A stretch of DNA of 22,059 bases from Gammaproteobacteria bacterium. Lineage in GTDB: Bacteria > Pseudomonadota > Gammaproteobacteria > Chromatiales > Chromatiaceae. The position numbers and the translations under genes were made by a program. The stretch lies in assembly GCA_013041975.1 (NCBI GenBank), contig JABDQZ010000284.1, positions 1-22,059 of the forward strand. Reading direction: 5' to 3'. Shown here piece after piece: positions 14,382 through 21,557 of the stretch. Below the pieces are notes generated by a model that did no database searches, had not been told where the DNA came from, and saw only the letters and a program-made list of their open reading frames with translations. Numbering within the stretch: position 1 is the first letter of the stretch; each line of letters starts with the position of its first letter.

Positions 14382-14774
14382 TTAAGCCACGTAGGCGATG
14401 ACTTCACCACCGTGACCAGCACTGCGTGCCGCACGGTCCGTCATCAGACCCTTGGAAGTTGATATAATGGCAACCCCGAGGCCGCCACGTACTTTTGGTA
14501 ATTCGTCAGAACCTTTATACAGACGCAGACCAGGCTTGCTGGCACGTTTGAGAAGGTCAATAACGGGCTGACCCTGAAAGTATTTCAGTTCAATTGTCAG
14601 TTCAGCCTTTTTATCGGACGAAACTGAGTAATCAGTGATGTAACCTTCGGCTTTCATCAACTCGGCAACTGAAACTTTGAATTTGGAAGACGGCATTGAC
14701 ACATTCGCTTTGCCAACGGATTGCCCGTTACGAATGCGCGTCAACATATCCGCGATGGGATCAGACATACTCAT
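14382..14774 (-). CDS. rpsH: 30S ribosomal protein S8
   Basis: S8 is a primary binder of the central domain of 16S rRNA and, in E. coli, the translational repressor of the spc operon. MSMSDPIADMLTRIRNGQSV and the C-terminal GLGVAIISTSKGLMTDRAAR are diagnostic; length is 130 residues, as in E. coli. A GAGGAG ribosome-binding site lies upstream. It is odd in one respect: it is separated from rpsN by 219 bases with a predicted promoter and two stem-loops, so S8 could be made from a separate transcript with a structured leader. Confidence 0.98.
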   Translation of the reverse strand: MSMSDPIADMLTRIRNGQSVGKANVSMPSSKFKVSVAELMKAEGYITDYSVSSDKKAELTIELKYFQGQPVIDLLKRASKPGLRLYKGSDELPKVRGGLGVAIISTSKGLMTDRAARSAGHGGEVIAYVA

Positions 14775-14828
14775 TAAGATTTTCTCCTCAGGTCAGCCAC
14801 CTAAAAGGTGCGATACCAATAAAACAGC

Positions 14829-14862
14829 GGGGCCGGAATCAATTGTTCTTGACTCCGACCCC
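14829..14862 (-). repeat. REP-like palindrome in the rpsN-rpsH spacer
   Basis: Two 14-base arms surround a six-base loop. In the minus-strand RNA (GGGGUCGGAGUCAA against UUGAUUCCGGCCCC) all 14 positions pair, two of them as G-U wobbles; in plus-strand RNA these become mismatches. So the fold is best in the direction of rpsH transcription. The arm GGGGTCGGAGTCAA resembles palindromes I recall near REP-associated tyrosine transposases in proteobacteria, but no transposase gene is present here. Confidence 0.65.
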
Positions 14863-14870
14863 TGAATAAA

Positions 14871-14892
14871 GCTTTCTTTCTCGAAAGAAGGC
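14871..14892. other. Second stem-loop in the rpsN-rpsH spacer
   Basis: TTCTTTC and GAAAGAA (seven pairs) form the inner stem around two bases, and an outer GC/GC pair extends it beyond one imperfect position. It lies where the RNA from the predicted internal promoter would begin, so it could be the 5'-terminal hairpin of an rpsH transcript. Confidence 0.45.
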
Positions 14893-14897
14893 CGCGC

Positions 14898-14926
14898 ACT
14901 ATACGCTAATTTTACTGCTATGAAAA
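14898..14926 (-). promoter_or_regulatory. Predicted internal promoter upstream of rpsH
   Basis: On the minus strand TTTTCA (4/6) and TATAGT (5/6) are 17 bases apart, followed by the GC-rich discriminator GCGCGGC. The -35 overlaps the end of the terminator-like hairpin at 14925-14956. If active, it would re-start transcription of rpsH to rpmJ independently of the S10/spc promoters. Confidence 0.45.
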
Positions 14927-14956
14927 GGGGTTGAAGATCAATTTCTTCAACCCCTT
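14925..14956 (-). terminator. Terminator-like hairpin after rpsN
   Basis: AAGGGGTTGAAG and CTTCAACCCCTT form a perfect 12-base stem (13 with one more A-T pair) and a short loop. On the minus strand the stem ends in TTTT then C, two of the T being in the stem. It begins 38 bases after the rpsN stop codon. A terminator inside the spc operon would be unusual; partial termination or an mRNA-stabilising role is equally possible. Confidence 0.5.
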
Positions 14957-14993
14957 CACAAACTCCCACTGGTTCAGAGGGAGAAAAATTGCT

Positions 14994-15299
14994 TTACCAA
15001 CTGGATTTAACCAGACCTGGAACATCGCCGCGCATGGCTGCTTCACGCAGTTTGTTGCGGCATAGACCGAACTTTGAGTAAACAGCGTGTGGACGACCAG
15101 TCAGGCGACAACGCTTGACCTGACGTGAATTACTGCTATCACGAGGCATTTTCTGCAGTTTCAGTACAGCCTCATCAACCTGCTCGTGAGAACTTGTTGG
15201 ATCCTTGATGATATTTTTCAAGGCTTCACGTTTAGCAGCGTATTTCGCAGCACTCTTTGCACGCCTTTTTTCACGCGCGATCATACTTTTTTTTGCCAT
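14994..15299 (-). CDS. rpsN: 30S ribosomal protein S14 (long, zinc-free type)
   Basis: S14 is in the head of the small subunit. This 101-residue protein is the long C- form: the C-terminal block CRLTGRPHAVYSKFGLCRNK lacks the paired CxxC zinc motif of the short type. MAKKSMIAREKRRAKSAAKY is the typical start. It begins nine bases after rplE and is followed by the unusual 219-base spacer. Confidence 0.98.
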   Translation of the reverse strand: MAKKSMIAREKRRAKSAAKYAAKREALKNIIKDPTSSHEQVDEAVLKLQKMPRDSSNSRQVKRCRLTGRPHAVYSKFGLCRNKLREAAMRGDVPGLVKSSW

Positions 15300-15308
15300 T
15301 ATTTCGCC

Positions 15309-15848
15309 TTAGTTCTTGAATGGGAAATTAAAACCTTGCAGAAGCGCCTTGGCTTCCTCGTCGTTCTTTGCTGTCGTGGTAATGTTGATATCCATACCGC
15401 GCAGAGCGTCGATTTTATCGTACTCAATTTCAGGGAAGATAATCTGTTCGGTAACACCCATGTTGTAATTACCACGACCATCAAAAGCCTTACCGTTCAG
15501 ACCACGAAAGTCACGAATACGAGGAATCGCGATCGAAATCAGACGATCCAGGAATTCGTACATACGCTCACGACGCAGAGTGACTTTACAACCCACCGGC
15601 CAGTCTTCACGAACCTTGAAACCGGCAATTGACTTGCGTGCGCGGGTAACAATGGGCTTCTGACCGGAGATTTTCTGCAGGTCGGAAACTGCGTGTTCCA
15701 TGATCTTCTTGTCGCCAATAGCTTCACCCACACCCATGTTGATGGTGATCTTGGTGATGCGTGGAATTTCCATTGCACTTTTGAAACCGAACTTGGACTG
15801 CAGGTCTTCCACAATCTTGTCGTTGTACATGTCTTGTAATCTAGCCAT
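15309..15848 (-). CDS. rplE: 50S ribosomal protein L5
   Basis: L5 binds 5S rRNA and forms part of the central protuberance, contacting P-site tRNA. MARLQDMYNDKIVEDLQSKF, PRITKITINMGVGEAIGDKK and the loop KPIVTRARKSIAGFKVRE are typical. So is the C-terminal NYNMGVTEQIIFPEIEYDKI. Length is 179 residues, equal to E. coli. In E. coli S8 represses the spc operon by binding near this start codon. The gap to rplX here is 11 bases and I could not identify the S8 site by eye. Confidence 0.98.
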   Translation of the reverse strand: MARLQDMYNDKIVEDLQSKFGFKSAMEIPRITKITINMGVGEAIGDKKIMEHAVSDLQKISGQKPIVTRARKSIAGFKVREDWPVGCKVTLRRERMYEFLDRLISIAIPRIRDFRGLNGKAFDGRGNYNMGVTEQIIFPEIEYDKIDALRGMDINITTTAKNDEEAKALLQGFNFPFKN

Positions 15849-15859
15849 TGAAATCTACC

Positions 15860-16180
15860 TTAAACGTCAACGATTTCATCATTGGACTTGAAGTAACGTA
15901 CCTTGCGGCCATCTTCAAGCGTTTTAAAACCTACACGGTCAGCTTTATTGGTTGCCGGGTTGAACAGGGCAACATTGGATACATCCAGAGGCATTTCTTT
16001 ATCTATGATACCACCTGACTCACCAGCAGCCGGGTTGGCTTTGGTGTGTTTTTTTACCATGTTGATGTTTTCAACCATGACACGGTCATCTTTGACTTCC
16101 AGTACTGTGCCACGTTTTCCCTTGTCTTTTCCGGTGATAACGATAACGTCATCACCTTTTTTGATTTTGCTCATTGCCAT
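15860..16180 (-). CDS. rplX: 50S ribosomal protein L24
   Basis: L24 is an assembly initiator of the large subunit and lies at the tunnel exit. The KOW motif is clear (KKGDDVIVITGKDKGKRGTV), followed by VENINMVKKHTKANPAAGES. Length is 106 residues (104 in E. coli). I chose the first ATG at 16180, which has GAGG nine bases upstream overlapping the rplN stop; a second ATG two codons in is possible. Confidence 0.97.
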   Translation of the reverse strand: MAMSKIKKGDDVIVITGKDKGKRGTVLEVKDDRVMVENINMVKKHTKANPAAGESGGIIDKEMPLDVSNVALFNPATNKADRVGFKTLEDGRKVRYFKSNDEIVDV

Positions 16181-16190
16181 TTCGATTACC

Positions 16191-16559
16191 TCAAAGCACT
16201 TCAGGTGCGAGAGAAATGATCTTCATGAACTTATCTCCACGCAGTTCACGAGTCACCGGACCAAAAATACGCGTTCCGATTGGCTGATGACTGGCATTCA
16301 GCAGTACCGCTGCATTGCCATCAAAACGAATCAGTGAACCGTCTGGTCTGCGTACACCTTTTCTGGTGCGTACAACTACTGCGTTGTAAACATCGCCTTT
16401 TTTAACCTTACCACGTGGAATCGCATCCTTGATGGTAACCTTGATAATATCGCCAATACCCGCGTAACGACGGTGCGAACCACCCAGAACCTTGATGCAC
16501 TGTACGCGCCTTGCCCCGCTGTTGTCAGCGACATTCAGCATTGATTGCATCTGTATCAT
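16191..16559 (-). CDS. rplN: 50S ribosomal protein L14
   Basis: L14 lies at the subunit interface and forms bridges with 16S rRNA. MIQMQSMLNVADNSGARRVQ, the basic RRPDGSLIRFDGNAAVLLN stretch and GTRIFGPVTRELR are diagnostic. Length is 122 residues (123 in E. coli). AGGGTG lies five bases before the ATG. It is the first gene of the spc operon, and a possible promoter lies in the 37-base gap before it. Confidence 0.98.
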   Translation of the reverse strand: MIQMQSMLNVADNSGARRVQCIKVLGGSHRRYAGIGDIIKVTIKDAIPRGKVKKGDVYNAVVVRTRKGVRRPDGSLIRFDGNAAVLLNASHQPIGTRIFGPVTRELRGDKFMKIISLAPEVL

Positions 16560-16582
16560 TTGAACACCCTAGCCTGTACTAA

Positions 16583-16613
16583 ATTCTAAAAAACAATCAA
16601 TTCGCGCGGTCAA
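16583..16613 (-). promoter_or_regulatory. Candidate spc operon promoter
   Basis: On the minus strand TTGACC (5/6), inside the 3' end of rpsQ, and TAGAAT (5/6) are 19 bases apart. Both hexamers are good but the spacing is longer than the optimal 17. The position, between rpsQ and rplN, is where the spc promoter lies in E. coli. Confidence 0.33.
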
Positions 16614-16860
16614 CAACCTTTACCAGGCGCCACGTTTTTGATTTCGAAAGCGGACGGCACAGTTCTACAATCACTGTATCGCCTTCTTTACATTCATTTG
16701 CCTCATCATGAGCATGCACCTTGGTGGAACGCTTGATGAATTTTCCGTAAACCGGGTGCCTTACTTTACGCTCGAACATGACAGTGATGGTTTTATCCAT
16801 CTTGTCACTGACCACGGTACCCTGGATAGTACGGTTTGTAGTTTCAGCTGCTTCACTCAT
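16597..16860 (-). CDS. rpsQ: 30S ribosomal protein S17
   Basis: S17 is an OB-fold primary binder of the 5' domain of 16S rRNA. The pattern IQGTVVSDKMDKTITVMFER, then HPVYGKFIKRSTKVHAHDE, then DTVIVELCRPLSKSKTWRLV is standard. Length is 87 residues (84 in E. coli). Its ATG overlaps the rpmC stop codon by four bases, so translation is coupled. It is the last gene of the S10 operon. Confidence 0.98.
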   Translation of the reverse strand: MSEAAETTNRTIQGTVVSDKMDKTITVMFERKVRHPVYGKFIKRSTKVHAHDEANECKEGDTVIVELCRPLSKSKTWRLVKVVDRAN

Positions 16861-17054
16861 GACTCACCACCAGCATTTTCATTTATTACGGTATGCACAC
16901 GTGCAATATCTTTTTTTACGTCCTGCATCAGGTGAGGTCTTGATAACTGACCGGTTCCCTGCTGCATGCGCAGATTGAACTGCTCCTTGCGAAGATCAAT
17001 CAGAATTTCCTGCAGTTCTGCAGCCGTCTTTTCTCTCAATTCACTGGCTTTCAT
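16857..17054 (-). CDS. rpmC: 50S ribosomal protein L29
   Basis: L29 is a small helical protein next to L23 at the tunnel exit and part of the docking area for nascent-chain factors. MKASELREKTAAELQEIL and LRKEQFNLRMQQGTGQL match the two-helix hairpin of the family; length is 65 residues (63 in E. coli). It overlaps rplP by one base (TAATG) and rpsQ by four bases. Confidence 0.97.
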   Translation of the reverse strand: MKASELREKTAAELQEILIDLRKEQFNLRMQQGTGQLSRPHLMQDVKKDIARVHTVINENAGGES

Positions 17055-17467
17055 TACAGTATCGTCCGTTTAACAAAGCCTGTCTGAACAGGCAACTTGG
17101 CAGCTGCCAGATCAAATGCTTCACGAGCAAGTTCTTCACTGACACCTTCAATTTCATACAACATGCGGCCAGGCTGAATCTGGGCTACCCAGTATTCCAC
17201 GTTACCTTTACCTTTACCCTGACGAACTTCGAGAGGCTTTTTGGTAATTGGCTTGTCCGGGAATACACGAATCCAGAGACGACCACCACGTTTTACAGTT
17301 CTGGTAATGGTACGACGTGCCGCCTCGATCTGACGTGCCGTAATACGACCGCGACCAGTGGCCTGCAAACCGAACTCGCCAAAACTGACTTTACTTCCAC
17401 GAGATGCCAAACCGCGGTTGCGACCTTTCATCTGTTTACGAAACTTGGTTCTTTTCGGCTGTAACAT
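17054..17467 (-). CDS. rplP: 50S ribosomal protein L16
   Basis: L16 shapes the A-site region of the large subunit and is needed late in assembly. MLQPKRTKFRKQMKGRNRG, GRGRITARQIEAARRTITR and VRQGKGKGNVEYWVAQIQPG are diagnostic. Arg82 in VRQGKGKGN aligns with the Arg that is hydroxylated in E. coli L16. Length is 137 residues (136 in E. coli). It starts three bases after the rpsC stop. Confidence 0.98.
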   Translation of the reverse strand: MLQPKRTKFRKQMKGRNRGLASRGSKVSFGEFGLQATGRGRITARQIEAARRTITRTVKRGGRLWIRVFPDKPITKKPLEVRQGKGKGNVEYWVAQIQPGRMLYEIEGVSEELAREAFDLAAAKLPVQTGFVKRTIL

Positions 17468-17470
17468 TTC

Positions 17471-18157
17471 TTACGCTCTCTTTCCTGCTGATTTACCTGC
17501 AGCATCTTCTGCAGCAGCTGGCATTTCACCTGCATAAACCTCGCCTTTGAAAATCCAGACTTTTACACCCAGAATTCCGTAGGTCGTCAGGGCTTCTGCA
17601 AAACCGTAGTCGATATCAGCACGCAGGGTATGCAGCGGCACACGACCTTCGCGATACCATTCGTTACGGGCAATCTCTGCACCGTTTAAACGACCCGAGA
17701 TATTCACCTTGATACCTTCAGCACCCAGACGCATGGAATTCTGTACAGCACGCTTCATGGCACGACGGAACATGACACGGCGCTCAAGTTGCTGTGCAAT
17801 ACTTTCTGCAACCAGTTGCGCGTCAAGTTCAGGCTTGCGGATTTCCTCGATACTGATATGTACAGGAATACCCATCATTTCAGATACCTGGGCACGCAAT
17901 GCATCAATATCTTCACCTTTTTTACCAATCACAAGACCTGGCCTTGCTGTATGGATGGTGATGTTGGCATTGTTAGCCGGACGATTGATCTGGATTCTGC
18001 TGACCGAGGCCTGTGACAGTTTCTTTTTCAAGAAATCACGCACCTGCATATCGGTAAACAGAAGGTTCGCATAGTCCTTGCTATCGGCGTACCACTTGGA
18101 GGTCCACTCTTTAACAATTCCCAGTCGTATACCAGTTGGATGTACTTTTTGACCCAT
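17471..18157 (-). CDS. rpsC: 30S ribosomal protein S3
   Basis: S3 lines the mRNA entry channel with S4 and S5 and contributes to helicase activity. MGQKVHPTGIRLGIVKEW opens the protein. The KH domain has its GKKG loop at residues 78-81 (LVIGKKGEDI). The C-terminal S3 domain follows (VNISGRLNGAEIARNEWYRE). Length is 228 residues (233 in E. coli), with an Ala/Gly/Lys-rich tail. Confidence 0.98.
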   Translation of the reverse strand: MGQKVHPTGIRLGIVKEWTSKWYADSKDYANLLFTDMQVRDFLKKKLSQASVSRIQINRPANNANITIHTARPGLVIGKKGEDIDALRAQVSEMMGIPVHISIEEIRKPELDAQLVAESIAQQLERRVMFRRAMKRAVQNSMRLGAEGIKVNISGRLNGAEIARNEWYREGRVPLHTLRADIDYGFAEALTTYGILGVKVWIFKGEVYAGEMPAAAEDAAGKSAGKRA

Positions 18158-18179
18158 ATGGTTTCACTCCGCCTTTAAA

Positions 18180-18509
18180 CTAGTCTGCTACCGTAACGGT
18201 AATATGACTGGTTCTTTTCAAAATTCTTGTTGCACGGCCTTTTGCCCTGGCGCGAATCCTTTTCATGGTTGGACCCTCGTCTACGCAAATGACAGAAATT
18301 TTCAGTTCGTCAATATCGGCACCTTCATTGTTCTCGGCATTGGCTATAGCAGAGTCGAGAACTTTCTTGATCATGTCCGCGCCTTTCTTGTTGCTGAAAG
18401 CCAGCACATCGAGTGCCTTTTCAACAGGAAGACCACGAATCTGATCGGCTACCAGCCTGCCTTTCTGGGCAGAAAGATGCGCGAAACGTAATTTTGCACT
18501 TGTTTGCAT
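18180..18509 (-). CDS. rplV: 50S ribosomal protein L22
   Basis: L22 has a long beta-hairpin that reaches into the peptide exit tunnel. AKLRFAHLSAQKGRLVADQI, the central DSAIANAENNEGADIDELKI and the hairpin region VDEGPTMKRIRARAKGRATR are intact, with no insertion or deletion of the macrolide-resistance kind. Length is 109 residues (110 in E. coli). Confidence 0.98.
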   Translation of the reverse strand: MQTSAKLRFAHLSAQKGRLVADQIRGLPVEKALDVLAFSNKKGADMIKKVLDSAIANAENNEGADIDELKISVICVDEGPTMKRIRARAKGRATRILKRTSHITVTVAD

Positions 18510-18526
18510 TGCTCTCTCCTTTACCC

Positions 18527-18799
18527 TTATTTGACTTTCTTGTCTGCCGCGTGACCACGGTAGGTACGAGTCAGCGCAAATTCGCCAAGTTTGTGACCGA
18601 CCATGTTTTCGTTGATCAAAACAGGCACATGTTGTTTACCGTTATGAACCGCAATGGTCAGACCTACCATGTCAGGCAGAATCATTGAACGTCTTGACCA
18701 GGTTTTAATTGGTCGCTTGTTGTTTGTCTCGATTGCTTCTTTCACCTTCTTTTCCAGGTGATAATCAACAAATGGACCTTTACGTACTGAACGTGGCAT
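18527..18799 (-). CDS. rpsS: 30S ribosomal protein S19
   Basis: S19 lies in the head next to S13. MPRSVRKGPFVDYHLEKKV, IKTWSRRSMILPDMVGLTI and VGHKLGEFALTRTYRGHAAD are the family blocks. Length is 90 residues (92 in E. coli), a slightly short basic tail. It starts 12 bases after rplB. Confidence 0.98.
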   Translation of the reverse strand: MPRSVRKGPFVDYHLEKKVKEAIETNNKRPIKTWSRRSMILPDMVGLTIAVHNGKQHVPVLINENMVGHKLGEFALTRTYRGHAADKKVK

Positions 18800-18811
18800 T
18801 TTCTTCTACCC

Positions 18812-19639
18812 TTACTTGCGGTTACGACGACGGACAATCAGCTTGTCTGTACGTTTGTTGCTACGTGTTTTAAAGCCTTTGGTTGGTGTACCCCATGGGC
18901 TGACTGGATGTCTGCCACCTGAAGTTCGACCTTCACCACCACCATGTGGGTGATCAACCGGGTTCATGGCAACACCACGAACGGTCGGACGAACACCGCG
19001 CCAGCGTTTGGCACCGGCTTTACCCAGTGAACGCAGGTTATGCTCGGAGTTACCAACTTCACCAACAACTGCACGACACTCGGCTGGAACCTTGCGCATT
19101 TCACCGGAACGCAATCTCAAGGTTACGTGCTGTCCTTCACGAGCCAACAGCTGTGCTGAAGCACCGGCTGAACGTGCAATCTGTGCACCTTTACCAGGTC
19201 TCATTTCAATGCAGTGAACCAGAGTACCCAGCGGTATGTCACGCATTGCCAGACAGTTACCGGTACTGATAGGTGCATCGGAACCAGCCAGGACAGTGTC
19301 ACCGGCTTTAAGCCCTTTGGGAGCGATAATGTATCGGCGCTCACCATCAGCATATTTGATCAGTGCGATATGGGCAGTGCGGTTTGGATCATATTCCAGA
19401 CGTTCTACTTCACCCGATACACCAACTTTGTCGCGTTTAAAATCAATAACGCGATAATGCTGTTTGTGACCACCACCGATATGACGGGTGGTAATGCGAC
19501 CTTTATTGTTACGTCCACCGCTCTTGCTTTTCTTTTCAAGCAAAGGCCCGTGAGGCGCACCTTTATGCAGGTCCTGATTAGTAACCTTGACAACAAACCT
19601 TTTACCAGGTGATGTCGGTTTTGATTTAACAATAGCCAT
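18812..19639 (-). CDS. rplB: 50S ribosomal protein L2
   Basis: L2 is one of the most conserved large-subunit proteins, close to the peptidyl transferase centre. The N-terminal RNA-binding domain (GGRNNKGRITTRHIGGGHKQ) and the C-terminal GVAMNPVDHPHGGGEGRT are complete, including the conserved His of the HPHGGG loop. The protein ends KRTDKLIVRRRNRK. Length is 275 residues (273 in E. coli). The 35-base gap before it is one of the longer ones in the S10 block and shows no clear structure. Confidence 0.98.
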   Translation of the reverse strand: MAIVKSKPTSPGKRFVVKVTNQDLHKGAPHGPLLEKKSKSGGRNNKGRITTRHIGGGHKQHYRVIDFKRDKVGVSGEVERLEYDPNRTAHIALIKYADGERRYIIAPKGLKAGDTVLAGSDAPISTGNCLAMRDIPLGTLVHCIEMRPGKGAQIARSAGASAQLLAREGQHVTLRLRSGEMRKVPAECRAVVGEVGNSEHNLRSLGKAGAKRWRGVRPTVRGVAMNPVDHPHGGGEGRTSGGRHPVSPWGTPTKGFKTRSNKRTDKLIVRRRNRK

Positions 19640-19674
19640 ATTCTTATTCCAGTAATCTTATCTGGGACTCGCGC

Positions 19675-19971
19675 TTACGCACCACCAGCGAAATCGATAT
19701 CCTGACCTTCTTTGATCCTTACATAGGCTTTACGCACATCACCGCGTTTACCCATGACCTGACCGAAACGTTTCGTTTTACCTTTCTGATTCAAAACACG
19801 AACGTCTTCAACATCAACTTCAAACAGCATTTCAACTGCATTTTTGATTTCGGTCTTGTTGGCATCAGAAGCCACCTTGAAGCAAAAATTGTTTCCAGAA
19901 TCTGCCATCATGGCACTTTTTTCTGAAACAACGGGGCTTAACAGCACCTGCATCAGTCTTTCTTTATTCAT
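19675..19971 (-). CDS. rplW: 50S ribosomal protein L23
   Basis: L23 at the tunnel exit is the docking site of trigger factor and SRP. ERLMQVLLSPVVSEKSAMMA, FKVASDANKTEIKNAVEMLF and the loop LNQKGKTKRFGQVMGKRGDV match the family. The acidic surface residues used for trigger factor binding appear conserved (VDVEDVRVLN). Length is 98 residues (100 in E. coli). Its ATG overlaps the rplD stop codon by four bases. Confidence 0.98.
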   Translation of the reverse strand: MNKERLMQVLLSPVVSEKSAMMADSGNNFCFKVASDANKTEIKNAVEMLFEVDVEDVRVLNQKGKTKRFGQVMGKRGDVRKAYVRIKEGQDIDFAGGA

Positions 19972-20585
19972 GCCAGCTTCTCCTCGATGGCTTTCAGCGC
20001 ATCTGAAGTAATGATGGTCTTGTCAAATGCTACCAGACTCATTGGATCAACCTGACCTGATTCCCTGACATCAACGCTATGCAGGTTGCGAGCAGCCAGA
20101 TACAGGTTCTCGTCAGCCTTGTCAGTAACGATGAGAACATCTTTAGCGGACATATCTGCCAATTTACCAACCAGTTCCCTGGTTTTAGGCGCATCGATAG
20201 AAAAACTGTCAACAACCATCAAACGCTCCTGGCGATTCAGTTCAGACAGAATCGAACGCATAGCAGCACGATACATTTTACGGTTAACTTTCTGCTCGTA
20301 GCTCTGTGGCTGGGCAGCAAAAGTCACACCACCGGAACGCCAGATCGGGCTACGTGAAGTACCTGCTCTTGCGCGACCAGTACCTTTCTGACGCCATGGC
20401 TTGATACCACCACCGCGTACTGCAGAACGATTTTTGTGTGCGCGACTACCAGAACGAGCTGCTACCTGATAGGCAGTCACCACCTGATGAATCAGCGCTT
20501 CGTTGTAATCAGCACCGAACACAGCTTCTGAAACTTCCAGAGAACCGTTATTTGCACCTTTAGAATCAACAATATTCAAGTCCAT
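19968..20585 (-). CDS. rplD: 50S ribosomal protein L4
   Basis: L4 reaches into the tunnel and, in E. coli, also represses its own S10 operon through the leader. The tunnel loop block AVRGGGIKPWRQKGTGRARA followed by GTSRSPIWRSGGVTF is intact. Length is 205 residues (201 in E. coli). The E. coli-type leader that L4 acts on cannot be present before rpsJ here (see the findings), so whether this L4 is regulatory is open. Confidence 0.98.
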   Translation of the reverse strand: MDLNIVDSKGANNGSLEVSEAVFGADYNEALIHQVVTAYQVAARSGSRAHKNRSAVRGGGIKPWRQKGTGRARAGTSRSPIWRSGGVTFAAQPQSYEQKVNRKMYRAAMRSILSELNRQERLMVVDSFSIDAPKTRELVGKLADMSAKDVLIVTDKADENLYLAARNLHSVDVRESGQVDPMSLVAFDKTIITSDALKAIEEKLA

Positions 20586-20590
20586 GATTC

Positions 20591-21235
20591 TTAACCTTTG
20601 TTTACGTATTTCACTGAGGGAGTAATAACAACATTACCGCCCTTGGCACCTGGAATAGCACCTTTAACCAGAATCAGGTTTCTGTCGGTGTCTACGCGTA
20701 CCACTTCGAGGCTCTGAATACATTTCTGCTCAGCACCCATGTGACCCGACATCTTTTTACCTTTGAACACTCGACCCGGTGTCTGACACTGACCGATTGA
20801 ACCATTGGCACGATGCGAAATAGAGTTACCGTGAGTAGCATCCTGCATGTGGAAGTTATGACGCTTCACACCACCCTGGAAACCTTTACCTTTACTGGTA
20901 CCACGAACATCGACTTTCTGACCAGCCTCAAACAGGTCAACTTTCAGTTCACCGCCAACCTCGGGAAGCTCGTCACCTTCAACACGAAATTCCCACAACC
21001 CGGTACCGGCTTCAGTTCCGGCTTTCGCATAGTGACCAGCCAGTGGCTTGCTCACACGACTTGCCTTGCGCTGACCGATAGTGACCTGGATAGCCTGATA
21101 GCCATCAGTATCTTCGGTACGAACCTGGGTAACGCGATTCGGTTCAGCTTCAATAACGGTCACAGGTACTGATTCACCCTCTTCGGTGAATACACGCGTC
21201 ATACCCGCTTTACGTCCAACCAATCCCATAGACAT
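20591..21235 (-). CDS. rplC: 50S ribosomal protein L3
   Basis: L3 is an assembly initiator whose central extension approaches the peptidyl transferase centre. MGLVGRKAGMTRVFTEEGES, KGKGFQGGVKRHNFHMQDAT and SHRANGSIGQCQTPGRVFKG are typical. Gln149 in GSIGQ corresponds to the Gln methylated by PrmB in E. coli. Length is 214 residues (209 in E. coli). The first ATG at 21235 is favoured by GAGG eight bases upstream; a second ATG two codons in is possible. Confidence 0.98.
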   Translation of the reverse strand: MSMGLVGRKAGMTRVFTEEGESVPVTVIEAEPNRVTQVRTEDTDGYQAIQVTIGQRKASRVSKPLAGHYAKAGTEAGTGLWEFRVEGDELPEVGGELKVDLFEAGQKVDVRGTSKGKGFQGGVKRHNFHMQDATHGNSISHRANGSIGQCQTPGRVFKGKKMSGHMGAEQKCIQSLEVVRVDTDRNLILVKGAIPGAKGGNVVITPSVKYVNKG

Positions 21236-21245
21236 GGTCTTAACC

Positions 21246-21557
21246 TCAATTCAACTTAATCTGAACATCAACACCAGCAGCAAGGTCGAGCTTCATCAGA
21301 GCATCAACAGTCTTGTCTGTTGGATCAACGATATCCATTAATCTTTTGTGAGTTCGAATTTCATACTGATCACGCGCATCCTTGTTCACGTGAGGTGAAA
21401 TCAGAACGGTGAATTTCTCTTTTCTTGTCGGCAGCGGAATTGGACCAAGTACCTGGGCACCAGTGCGTTTCGCGGTATCAACAATTTCACGTGCAGAATC
21501 ATCAATCAGTCGATGATCGAATGATTTCAAACGGATACGTATTCTTTGACCAGCCAT
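21246..21557 (-). CDS. rpsJ: 30S ribosomal protein S10
   Basis: S10 is in the small-subunit head and doubles as NusE in antitermination complexes. IRIRLKSFDHRLIDDSAREI, GPIPLPTRKEKFTVLISPHV and YEIRTHKRLMDIVDPTDKTV are diagnostic; length is 103 residues, as in E. coli. It starts five bases after the tuf stop codon (TAA, TAGAA, ATG), with only a weak ribosome-binding site, so translation is probably coupled to EF-Tu. Confidence 0.98.
   Translation of the reverse strand: MAGQRIRIRLKSFDHRLIDDSAREIVDTAKRTGAQVLGPIPLPTRKEKFTVLISPHVNKDARDQYEIRTHKRLMDIVDPTDKTVDALMKLDLAAGVDVQIKLN

Noticed and set aside
15840..15880. S8 repressor site at the rplX-rplE junction, as in E. coli
   Set aside because: I could not build the expected bulged helix by eye; a covariance model would be needed.
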